64,000 nucleotides of DNA from Branchiostoma belcheri (Eukaryota > Chordata > Leptocardii > Amphioxiformes > Branchiostomatidae), in assembly GCF_001625305.1 (NCBI RefSeq), contig NW_017804509.1:467549-531548 (forward strand). The letters run 5' to 3'. Positions within the stretch are counted from its first letter, which is position 1. Every line of letters starts with the position of its first letter. Below, piece by piece: positions 54,052 to 64,000 of the stretch. Under the pieces are notes generated by a model. That model made no database searches. It worked only from the letters and a program-made list of their open reading frames with translations, and was not told the origin of the DNA. Made by a program: the position numbers and the translations under genes.

Positions 54052-56690
54052 CGATTTTTCTACAACGTTTTCCGACACGGAGATGTTAAAGAAAAGCGGC
54101 AGTGAGCAGAAAATAAGATTTCGTAAACAAGTAAAGCCGGCTCTTTTATGACTCCAACCGCCCGTAGGGCCTGCCGCTATATGAAACGGAGATGGAGGAA
54201 TGATAAAACGTTTCGCCGGCTTTTGCTCCTCTCCCCCCGGGTTTCGCTCCGTTGGCATGGTAACGGTTGCGTCATCCCAGGTTCTGTTGCCATGGCGACG
54301 GAAATTTGATACCGGCCTACCGTCAGCTCACTTCCTGCTCAACCTCATCCCGCAGATGTTCGACTGGGGGAGATTCTGGGAGGCTCGCGCGGGGTGTTCG
54401 GGTACACGCCATCTGATGGGCTAGGAAAGGGGGTTTTAGTATACTAGTACCTGGTATTCCAGACCGTAAAAGATAGATCGAAGCGTACAGAATTGCAAAT
54501 CCAAACTATTCCACACTTATTTATTTTTTTGAGACCCACATAACCAGCCCTAAGCCTTGTGCTCGTCTCACAAACAATCATACGAAATGGATCACCCCCA
54601 ATTATAAAGGTTTTCCTATGATATACAAAGCAATAGAATTGATAAAGCAGGGTTGGACAAGTCCCATTGCCCACTTGCCCAGGGCAAGTAAAAGCACTGT
54701 TCGGGCAAGTAAATATCCCCCAGTACTTGCCTGATTGGGCAAGTACATTTTTTGGATGCAAAGTATTAGCCCCTGCAGTATTTCAACCAAGTTTTAAACA
54801 ATTTTGATGAATAAAGCATCCAACATTATAAACTCTTTCTGCTAGTAAAATGCTTAGAAATGTGTCATATTTTGGGCAAGTGAAAAGTTGGTTCGGGTAA
54901 GTGGAAATGACCATGTACTTGCCCGATAAGGCAAGTGGATTTTTGAAAACTTGTCCAACCCTGTAAAGAAGCAACGGAGATACGATAGACCAAATCTACG
55001 TTTATAATATTTAGAACTCTAAAAACTTCACTCAATTAAAACAAAATAATTATTTCACGAGTACATTTTATTACCTATGGCTTCGATGCAACATTTGGCA
55101 TGTCTGGTGTTGTTTTCATAGTCTCCACCAGACTCCTTTGCAGGCTGAATAAATAGTTTGCTGAATAAATAGCTTGCTGGACCCTCTAAGCCCGGCCAAC
55201 TCCTCTGGCCAATGATGTTCCCCTTAGCCGATTTCTACTATTTATTCAGCCTGCAAAGGAGTCTGGTGGAGACTATTGTTTTCACATTATCGTAACAAAA
55301 TACAACCAAGACGATACTTCACTTCAGAATAACCTCGGCTTTACTGGGAATGTTTTCGAGCTCTAAATGGCATGGAATGTGTCTCTTCTCATGATATATC
55401 TCTCTTACCTACATAACACTCTCTCAAAAATAATATTGCACTTTTGGCACTTCTGGGGCCATCTCGCAATGGACATTGTGTTTTTTCACTGAAGTGATGT
55501 TAATTTTGTTAGACGTCTATCAGAAAAGTTTTCATAAGTGCAAAACCCGTTTGTCGATGTTCCATGTCAAACACAATGATTGCCATCTAATTTTCAATTT
55601 TCTAATCATAATATTTTGAAATAATATTAGTTTTCTGCCGATCAGATGGTGGTTTTTCGATTCGTTGCCCCAACATGTCAGGGCTTTTTTGCCACTGCTA
55701 ACTTAGAAATAGCACTAAAATGGAAATATCCATTTTGGAGTTGTTCGTTCCAAATGATCATGACTGGCGGCCATATTGGATCTACACCACCAATGTTTAT
55801 GACGTCACGTTCTATGACGTCACGCGCTATTATAAACGTATCAAACGAGTCGCACTCAGGATAATTCTACATACGTAGTTTCCATAGCTTCTACAAACGT
55901 ACAAAACGGAACTTCTAGATTCATATCAGAAGCTACACGTATAAAATCGACCACTGTGACTGCAGAAGTCATATTTACGATTTTTGTCAAAATATACAAC
56001 GATACCTTTTTTTACCTCTTTTCGTACATCAAAATGCAGCTTGTGTATTACAATATACACAATAGTTTACTTAGACTCACGATGGCAACTTTGGCAACAA
56101 CAGTGTACAGTTAAAAACTTCAAGATGATTTCCACAGTTTGACAAATAGCTTTCGCACCCCACTTGACACATCAACAAGAAATCTTCCTGACGATATAGA
56201 TATGTATACGGGCATATAACAATACATCTCTGACTCTTCGCATGGACAATATATCCTAAATACTCCGTACAAAATGTCTGTGGTACATTTTCTACAAAGC
56301 ACGTTGTCCTTTAAAGCACATATCAACACTTTTGTTGGTGTTGTTCCATGGCATATTTTCTCGTGTCCGCATTTCGGTCACACACAAAATAGTTTCTTGT
56401 ACGAGCTCAGGTTTGATTCCAAACAACATTTTGGTTGGAATGGGTTAAATAATGATTGTGGCACGACATTCCCTAAAACCAAGTGAATAAACCAAAAGGC
56501 CAGCTTTTCAATATTACAGAAAATTACATTTTTCGCTACTTTTAGATGACGTAATTGTCTGGTTGGCCAACATGAAAGGAATGTCTTCAAGTCCCAAAAG
56601 AAAATGATACCTTTTCACGGGTGACGTCAGATATTGCGTCAAGCGAAAGCAAACATTTTGTTGATCGCAAAGACGTTTGGCTATTTTTAG
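54052..56690. other. Intergenic stretch downstream of genes 4 and 5
   Basis: No gene recognised. It holds the MITE at 54648-54963 and a palindromic element at about 55123-55277 (TCTCCACCAGACTCCTTTGC mirrored; a half-copy of its family is at about 58460-58622). Short open frames lack family signatures. Confidence 0.5.
54648..54963. mobile_element. MITE with CAGGGTTGGACAAGTC ends, 5-bp target duplication
   Basis: CAGGGTTGGACAAGTC mirrored by ACTTGTCCAACCCTG; TAAAG at 54643-54647 and 54964-54968. Sister of 13452-13872. Confidence 0.8.
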
Positions 56691-56699
56691 AATGGTCAA

Positions 56700-57344
56700 A
56701 GCTTCCCTGCAATCGAATTAAAAATAGTTGGAACATATTCTGATCTCACAGATCATCATCAAAAGCAAGCGGATGGAAAAAAAGAATAGATTTTTTCCTT
56801 TCCATTGCCTTAAACTTTTCAATGTGAAAGTCTTTCATTGAATAAATTATGGAATGTTTTACAAGTAAGTATTAACTAAGTTTTACAAGTAAGTATAACA
56901 TAAGCATTTGAAAGAGCAGTTAGAACATATTCTGAGCTGACAGTTTATCATCGAAACAGGTGTTCGTTTGACCGTCTTTCTTATAATATTATGCAACATT
57001 ATGGATATGGCATCCTTCACAAGTAAGTCTTGGCTCTGCATTTGAAAGATCAGTTAGAACATACTCTGAGCTGACAAATCATCATCGAAGGCGAGCGAAC
57101 AGAAAAACAGGTTTTCTTTTAACCGTCTTAAACTTTTCAATGTAAAAGTCTTTCTTAGATGCAACATTATGGATATGGCATCATTCACAAGTAAGTATTG
57201 GCGCCATTTGATAGATCATCATCGAAGGCGAGCGGACAGAAAAACAGGTTTTCTTTTGACCGTCATAAACTTTTCAATCAAATACTAAGTAGTATGTCTT
57301 TGATTCGTGTATTCATGGAATATCTCACAAGTAAGTATTGGCGC
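56700..57344 (-). repeat. Degenerate tandem array including the GPR19 stop codon
   Basis: CACAAGTAAGTATTGGCGCC at 57325-57344 encodes, on the minus strand, the last GPR19 codons (GANTYL and stop). The same block recurs at 57186-57206, diverged at 57018, and partly at 56884 and 56860. Between them the units share ATCATCGAAGGCGAGCG(G/A)AC and AAACTTTTCAATG segments; spacing is about 130-170 bp. Confidence 0.75.
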
Positions 57345-60300
57345 CGTTCGACACCAGCGGCCAGGCGATCTTCTTCTCCCGCTTAGCCTCTCTATCGAAC
57401 GAGGCGGTCACGTGACCGTTCTGCGGCTGCGCAGACTCGGCGGCGTTGCCGGCCGCCGCCCCACGCCCGGCCGTTGCCCCGGTAACGTTCGAATCCAGGG
57501 CGAAGCCCACGTGATTCCTCTTGCCGAACGGCGTGGTGTAGGTGATGGCGTAAGTGTTGCTCCGGTAGCATTTCATGTTCGACATGCAGAATATCTCCCG
57601 GCATCCCCTGCGGAAGTTCGGGTTGCAGACCCAGTAGATGAGCGGGTTGGAGACGGAGGAGGAGAAGCCGATCCAAACCATAGCAACGAACCACGTGGGG
57701 TCCGCGTCATCCACCCGCGCGTGCGCACTGCTGCGGACCGCCGAGGAGATCACGTGACCCAGGTGCAGCAGGAAGAAGGGCGACCACGTGATCAGGTACA
57801 CGGCGTTCACCACAAGCAGCATCTTGATGGTCTTCACCTTCAATCAATCAGATCAATCAAAAATGTCATGAAAGTTCATCTGTGTTGGTAGTAATCATTA
57901 TAATAAAATGCTGAACTTTATTCCAACACACTGGTTTAACAGAGATCAAATTTTCAGCGACAACTGTCGCCTTCATCAGGATAATGAATGACCAAAACGT
58001 AACCTTGCGAGAGTTACGGTTACAGACACGTGACCCTTTTTACACGAGACCTTACTGATACTTAACGTAAGCAATTGATCAAAAGTGCCAGTGTAGTTTA
58101 TATCGTCCACCGTCTCTGATAAGTGAATAAGGTCGCGTGTCTGTGACCGTAACTCTCGCGAGATTAAGTTTTGAAGTGATTGGGCATTACTTATCCTGAT
58201 GAAGGCGACAGTGGTCACTGACAATTTTACGTCTGTTTAACCTGTGTGCTGGAATAAAGCTCAACATTTTACTATCAATTAAAAATGGTTTACTGATCAA
58301 TCATGAACATTGCAGCTGAAGGCTGAATTGCGTTAGTACATAGATGTACATTGTAGGAGTTGCTTCTGACATTAAAAATATTTACACATTACAGAACCGC
58401 ATTTACACATCACATTCGTATTCGCATATTGCCTGTCGCCACCGTGAACATATAGTTCCGTGAACATGCCAAAGAGGGTCTATTTTCCTGCACGGAGTCT
58501 GTGAGAAGTCGCAGGCAAACGGACCCTCTCTGGCCGGACAACTCCGCTGGCCAATTAAATCCCATTTTAGGCCCATTTCTACTATCTATTCAGCATTCAA
58601 AAGGAGTCTGGTGGAGACTAACGGCTACCTTTGTGGCGGGAACGGTGTTCTTGGTCCGCTGCAGCTTCCTTCCCCCGACCCCGATGGTCCAGATGTGTTT
58701 GACGACCCGCGTGTAGAGCAGGATGATCAGGGCGATGGGCACCAGGTAGTCCACACAGAACACAGCCGTTACGTACCTAATACCGGTCCAGGAGGGAACA
58801 AGAAATAGTCATGTTTAGAGTTAAAACTTTCGATCCAACACAAAAAATTCTCTCACATAGAGCTTTCGACCAGACACTCTGGTCTTCCTCAGTATACTGA
58901 CCCAGTGAGGCTTGTCACGTCAACACTGGGTCAAAGGTATCTGGTAGACGATGTCGGCCCCCGTCGCGGTTCAGTGAAGGGAGATGGGCCATGATGTATA
59001 TAGCTCTAGGTGAGAGAATTTTTGTGTTGGATCGAAATAAGTTTTAACTCTAAATATGTAACTACCAACACGCCTTCAAGTACCAAAGTTATCAACCAAG
59101 AATTGAGGTGCCCAAAAATTCATTCACAATCTTTGCTAGAACTATCACAGAGTGTAAACATCGCTGTCACCAAGTACAGTAGGGGCATTGTCATTAGATA
59201 GCTTACAACTAGATACCGATACAGATACGTACAGCGCTCCCCGCCAGTCCCCAGGGTAGTAGGTCGGGCAGAGCGTCTTGTCCACCACGGCCTCCGTCTG
59301 GAAGAAGTAGAAACACGGCGACGCCAGAAGCGCGGAGAAGAGCCAAGCCAGCACGATCATCTGCTTCGCCTTCGTCCGAGAGACCTGAAATGAATGAATG
59401 AATGAATGAATAGTTTGTCGGTGAAGGTTAGACATCCAGGTATTAGTAATAAGATACACCAAAAACAGTTACTCAAGCAACTGGATATGATTTTGGAAAC
59501 GGTCAGACGTTTCAGGACGGATAGAATTTTGACATCTAGCATTATGATGTAGTATTGTTAGTGTTGAACTGCTGTAGACCACATACGGTCACATGTGCAT
59601 TTCGTCCATCTGGACAGGAACAATAATAATAATAATAATATGGGTTTTATTTCACAGCCGGAAGGCTGAATTACATGTCCCGTACATTGTAAAAACAACT
59701 TGTGACAATTCAACTTTTATGTTCAGAAGGTTTAAATAACAGAATACGCAATAAAGCTTCATTAAAACAGACCTTGAAGCTGAGCGGGTAGATGATGGTG
59801 TAGAACCGGTCTATGGCGATGGACAGGAGCACGTACACGGTCGCTCCAGGGCAGGTGAACTGGACAAACCGGACGAAGCTGCACATCGGCCCGCCGAACA
59901 CCCAGCGGTTGGACACCACGCGTCCCAGCACGAAAGGCATGCACAGGAAGGCGACCAGGAGATCGCTGCACGCCAGAGACACCACGAAGTAGTTGGTGGT
60001 GGACTGCAGCCGGCGGCTTCGGTACACGACTATACACACGAGCACGTTACCAAGCACGGAGGCCACCCACAGCAGCACCAGCGTTACCTGTTCAAATACA
60101 TGTATTTGTTAACTGTTTTTTTACTTCAATTTCCCATTGATTGGACAAGTACATCAATTATTACTTTCATTTCAGACATACAGTTCTAGACAGCTACCTT
60201 TATCATGTAGACTTTTAGTTATTTTATACTCTATTTCATTGTTCTTTTATGTTTTGTAATTTGCAATTAGCCTCCGGGAATGAATTTGCAATAAACTTTT

Positions 60301-60678
60301 CATTATTCCTATTATTTGACCTCTGACCTCAAATGCACTTTTATTTCTCTATGCTGATTTTGTTTCAAGTTTGTAATAATTTCAGCATAATTTTGTATGT
60401 TTTATTTATTATCATTACTCTTAAAAGTAATTATTATTATTATCTTATTTTATTTTGCTGGACCCAGGAATATGGAATTTACCATACTAATTGAGATCTC
60501 AATAATAAACAATAAACAAACAAACAAACAAACAAACCAGGGTTACCGTTTCTATGACGATCTGTGCCGAGGAACGATCCATGCCTAGCGCGGGGAAGAC
60601 AACATCAACGCTTGTGGTGGTGTTGTCACTCGTTGGTGCCACACTCATGGTGCTGGGGACTTCTGTAGAGATCGCCAT
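57325..60678 (-). CDS. GPR19: Orphan G protein-coupled receptor GPR19 orthologue (gene 5)
   Basis: Five coding exons: 60678-60547, 60087-59773, 59384-59233, 58776-58629, 57837-57325; about 419 residues, close to vertebrate GPR19. I chose ATG 60678 because the same frame has a stop upstream (about 60891) with no earlier ATG, and ACCAACATGG fits Kozak. TM1 carries GNVLV, TM2 SLACSDLL, TM3 a conserved Cys and IDRFYTIIYPLSFK (DRF, not DRY, as in GPR19); TM6 LITWSPF; TM7 NPLIYW. Loop QRTKNTVPATKVKTIKM and tail FCMSNMKCYRSNTYAIT match GPR19 strongly, as does SFDREAK...AWP near the C-terminus. An NTT glycosylation site lies in the short extracellular N-terminus. Plasma-membrane class A receptor; ligand unsettled. 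Exons 3 and 4 split between TM4 and TM5 at donor GCT|GTACGT. Confidence 0.92.
57866..58273. mobile_element. Large fold-back element in GPR19 intron, 14-bp target duplication
   Basis: TCATGAAAGTTCATCTGTGT start shared with family A, then AACTTTATTCCAACACAC and CGCCTTCATCAGGATAAT mirrored by ATCCTGATGAAGGCGACAG and GTGTGCTGGAATAAAGCT. Flanks ATCAATCAAAAATG (57852-57865) and ATCAATTAAAAATG (58274-58287) differ at one base. Confidence 0.75.
58808..59070. mobile_element. Fold-back element family A, copy in GPR19 intron
   Basis: ATGTTTAGAGTTAAAAC...GAGCTTTCGACCAGACACTC...CACGTCAACACTGGGTCAAA, then a short reverse arm (TTTTGTGTTGGATCG). No clear target duplication. Confidence 0.7.
59085..59210 (+). 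mobile_element. Short LINE ORF2 C-terminal fragment
   Basis: AGTTATCAACCAAGAATTGA and CACCAAGTACAGTAGGGGCA match 3540-3785 and the reverse complements of 8740-9000 and 35955-36060. Just after the element at 58808, in a GPR19 intron. Confidence 0.5.
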
Positions 60679-60900
60679 GTTGGTGATTTCGAAGGTTGGT
60701 ACCTCGTCGGTCGGAGCCCAAGTGTAGTTTCCGAGGCCAGAGATGGGCAGGAGTGTCGTACCGTTCAACCATACATTGGCGACCGAACCATGGTGTTCTT
60801 TGATACACCGGAGTTTGAACACATTCAAAGCTCGGAATTGATCAAGCGTAGATCTTCTCTTTTTCACAGAAGCATTTCTTGTCCAAGAGGGTCATTTAAG

Positions 60901-62890
60901 GTCTTCCTTCTGTTGACCTGTGAGGGGAAATAATACTGGCTGTTACTCACTGGTTTCTTACACTTAAGCTTATCTCTTATCTCTTGTCGAAAAGCATTTT
61001 ATACACACATCTCACAAAGCCAAGTAGATTTTATATGCCCGATGTGTTGGTAACCTTCGAGGTTCATTTCTCTAACTCTTTCAGATGCATCCAGTATGGC
61101 TGTTTTGTCGTCATGCGGAAATGCTTTTGTCAGAAACCAGCTAATAGTAATACAGAAGATAGATTATTCAGGAAATAATGATCCTATTTACTTAAGTGGA
61201 AGGATACATTACAGATATTACGGCAGCTGCTGGCAGCATATTAAAAATTAGCTTTGTGCCCCAAATCATTAGTACGTACAAGGACGTTAATATATATAGT
61301 AGATCTCATTGGCATGTATCTGTGGCGCAGCCTAGATTTTATACAGCAGCAAGTGCGAGTCTTTACTCTGAGCGCGGCTGAAAGCGCCCCGGGTGGTGTT
61401 CAGGTGTGGCACGCGGACGGACACGCGAGGCTCTTTCAAACCCGTCTGACATTCACCCAACCGTCAGGAGATTCGGGCGTATTCAGCAAGCTTACGGGTT
61501 GGGCTTATCGGGGAGCTTTTTATGTTAACTTTTGAAACATATTGTTCTTGCTCTGTTTCGTCTTATCTATTCATTTCAAATGCAACAGTGCATTAGAGTG
61601 ATTTACAGGCAGCTGGGCTGATATTCACAAGTTAACAATTATACATACGGGGACAACAAGTAACGTTATATCGTTACTTCGTCCTCTTCTCCAAACACAT
61701 AAGGTCAATGACCTGGATCAGACATCTGTCGCCATGGCAACAGGTGCTGTGACAGACACTCTGTGTGGTGTTGGGTTACATTATGTAGCTAGTGGTAGGA
61801 CAGAAATCCGATACGCCTCTCGTATGACTGGCAAAAGCTTAAGAAAGATACTTGGACAATAAAGAAAGCCCAATAAAAACACCTAAAGGCACGTCTAAAA
61901 CAACGTCCAAGGCCTAAACCTCTGCTTGGAGAGTCTACTCAGGAGGGTAATGGATTCTATAGCTCGTCCTGTCAGGAAATATCGCCTCGCCTCCACACGC
62001 TACGGGGGAACCTCTGCAGGTGTTTCTCTCCACGGAAAATTGGATAGAAGCGAGAGAATAGAAGCAATCATTCATGTGGAGAGCTGGGGCACGGTGGCTA
62101 AGGATATCTCTCTCCAGCCAGGATGATCTGTTTTCGACATAGGACCTCAGACAACCCCCGAACTGTGACTTAAAAATTTATGAAGATTTACCACATTTGT
62201 GGAAGGATTGAAATTTGTAGACGTGACAAGGCAACTGGAGACCTGTTATTACACAGAAATAAACCAGATATTAATCAATCTGATATTGTTGTTATTTGTG
62301 TGTGTGGCGTTATGAAATCTGTTGTGACTTGTGTATAACGCCGCATTGTCATTGGTCTAATATTGATTAAAAAACAGATAATGAACCTATGCAGACTAGG
62401 GAGTAGAAAGTGACATGGCAACTCAGGGCCAATTATGTTTCGGAACCTATACCATACATGTAGCCACACCAATAAATAATAAGTAAATAAATACATCTAC
62501 TGTACCTTAACAAGATACGTACTCGACATACAATACATGTTATTTTAAAACATACGGTAATAACAAAGGGTCATCACACATGTGCGTAATAAAACAAACA
62601 ACGTTAAAACATCGTAAACTGCAGGAGGAATCTTCCCTATCTAATCAAACGTGTCCCACCTACCTTACCCGACAGTGTGAGCCATTCTCTTCCCACCAGC
62701 GATATACGCAGAGACCAACAAGGCATAAAGGTTAAAACCAGCCGAGCACACGTCTCGTGTTTTTTATCAGACAACGTTTGGCATCCGTCCGCAGGTGGTT
62801 AATATGGCGGCAAATATCGACCTCGTTTTTAAAATGTGACCTTTTTGACCCATCAAAGTCCAAAAGTCAACTTACTGTCTGTCGGGTGCT
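60901..62890. other. Region upstream of GPR19
   Basis: Likely GPR19 5' UTR or promoter side, but no defined site is recognised. A GTAACATTTGCAAAGC-family fragment lies at 61690-61805 (AAGGTCAATGACCTGGATCA, GTTGGGTTACATTATG). Open frames at 61196-61535 lack splice or family support. Confidence 0.4.
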
Positions 62891-62897
62891 ACTCTAA

Positions 62898-63417
62898 GGC
62901 CACACTGACGTAATTTTATGGATGGCATCCTCTGACGGCCCCAAACTAGTGCGCGCGGGCCTATAAAAATATTATAGCCAAAAAATTACGCTAAACCACA
63001 GGAATATAAGCTGGTATATTGTGAATTTGCGGTAGTAAATAGCGACTTTTGCGGAATTCATTTGTCGGTAATGTATTGAGTTCTTGAGTCGTGGAGCTTT
63101 GGCAGCCTGGGTGCCATCCTACGTAGTTACAACCGGCTCCCTATTGTCGCTAGCTACGTGTACTACACATGGACTACGGAGGATGGCATCCAGGCAAAAT
63201 CCTCGGAGGAGGTTTCTTTAGAACAAACAAAAATCAATGCTCTTGCGGATGTTTTTTTTTTTTGGTATTCATCAATACACAACAATATAGTAACAAGGAC
63301 TGTGTGGCGCTGCACTCAAGTTTATAACTTATTTTAACAGTGCCACACAACAGAATACAATTAACATTGTGTCCGCGTGGGGATATCATCCATCCATAAA
63401 ATTAAATCATTGTGGCC
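62898..63417. mobile_element. PIF/Harbinger-like MITE (TAA target)
   Basis: GGCCACACTGACGTAATTTT, then ATGGATGGCATCC, mirrored by ATGGATGATATCCCC complement sequence and TCATTGTGGCC; TAA at 62895-62897 and 63418-63420. Related to 44715 and 46615. The remaining 580 bases to the window end show nothing recognisable. Confidence 0.75.
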
Positions 63418-64000
63418 TAACCTGTATGTGTTACACAACCTTTGGCTGTGAGGGGGCGGTTAGGGCGCTTGGAGTACTGATTTGGTGAGGCTACCGCTAC
63501 TTTGGTCAATGGAAACGCTCTGGTTAAAAGGTAAAAGCCGACAAAGGTTGCGACCGTTTAAAAAGCGGACGCACGATAGAAACAGATAGATGATAGGCTA
63601 ACGGCTGAATACTTTTAAACGCATCCAACGCGATTTCAGGGCAGTAACAACTGGATTTTCAAAGTCAATTTTCTGAAGATTTTTTTTTCATGTAGTATGT
63701 TGAATCAAGCCCATCTCAAAGCATACTGATATCGTCGAGGCAAGCGCTAGCGTTGTTACACAGCACGAAAACAAGTATTTAAGCAAACTTTCCGCAATGT
63801 GTGAAGAAGTATTAAAGGTGAGAAAATATTCCAGTAGACTTCGTAAAGGCTGCTGAAAGGCAAGTTCCGCCTTTCCGTAACCATTCAGTGCGATAAATAC
63901 GACGTAAACATATTTTATATCTTTACGCTTCCTCTACAAATCCGTAAACATAAATAAAAAAATATAAATTAGTCTGCTGAAGACTAGTCCCGAAGCCACC

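Noticed and set aside
54200-54424. Plus frame with HFLLNLIPQMFDWGRFW
   Set aside because: Faintly resembles a degraded transposon or LINE segment, but too short and lacking diagnostic motifs to call.
60679-60867. Upstream extension of the GPR19 frame to a GTG at 60867
   Set aside because: There is no ATG before 60678 in this frame and a stop lies just upstream; the segment reads better as 5' UTR.
61254-61535. 93-codon plus-strand frame
   Set aside because: No recognisable domain and no conserved splice sites; likely chance in the region upstream of GPR19.

Overview
The window is animal nuclear DNA. Genes are split by many short introns, introns are packed with small inverted-repeat elements, microsatellites and LINE 3' ends, and the gene families are metazoan. 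Gene content together with repeat style fits an invertebrate chordate, most likely amphioxus (Branchiostoma). That assignment is an inference from pattern; no database was searched. I rebuilt exons by hand from GT-AG sites, phase consistency and paralogue comparison.

Layout. (1) About 0.8-11.7 kb: two divergent, head-to-head carbohydrate sulfotransferase genes (Sulfotransfer_2 / HNK-1ST-CHST8-14 type), one on the minus strand (843-4799) and one on the plus strand (7368-11660; its first exon was not found). A cluster of CRE-like sites lies between them. (2) 13.99-28.66 kb, minus: an 18-exon gene for an approximately 727-residue acidic nuclear protein ending in a DUF4211 (CCDC82/QSER1-type) domain. 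(3) 32.41-51.91 kb, plus: a 28-exon gene for an approximately 1114-residue protein with an acidic N-terminus, three homeodomains and a C-terminal DUF4211 domain. It is the head-to-head paralogue of gene (2). (4) 57.33-60.68 kb, minus: a five-coding-exon orphan GPCR that I recognise as the GPR19 orthologue. The remaining stretches (11.7-13.9, 28.7-32.4, 52-57 and 61-64 kb) show only repeats and possible promoters.

The most unusual item is the triple-homeodomain/DUF4211 fusion. Its three homeobox units share intron positions, which points to exon-pair duplication. The third homeodomain has lost the invariant Asn51. Its DUF4211 exons match those of the neighbouring plain DUF4211 gene almost length for length, so the homeodomains were gained, or lost, after a local inverted duplication.

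A second theme is duplicated exon edges. The signal-anchor exon of the minus-strand sulfotransferase, one DUF4211 exon, and the stop-codon end of GPR19 each recur as degenerate tandem copies in adjacent non-coding DNA. Transposable elements with clear target-site duplications include PIF/Harbinger-like (TWA), hAT-like (8 bp, and a 5-bp group), Mutator-like palindromes (9 bp), and an abundant fold-back family with unusually long 13-16 bp duplications. Several have landed directly on splice sites without destroying them.
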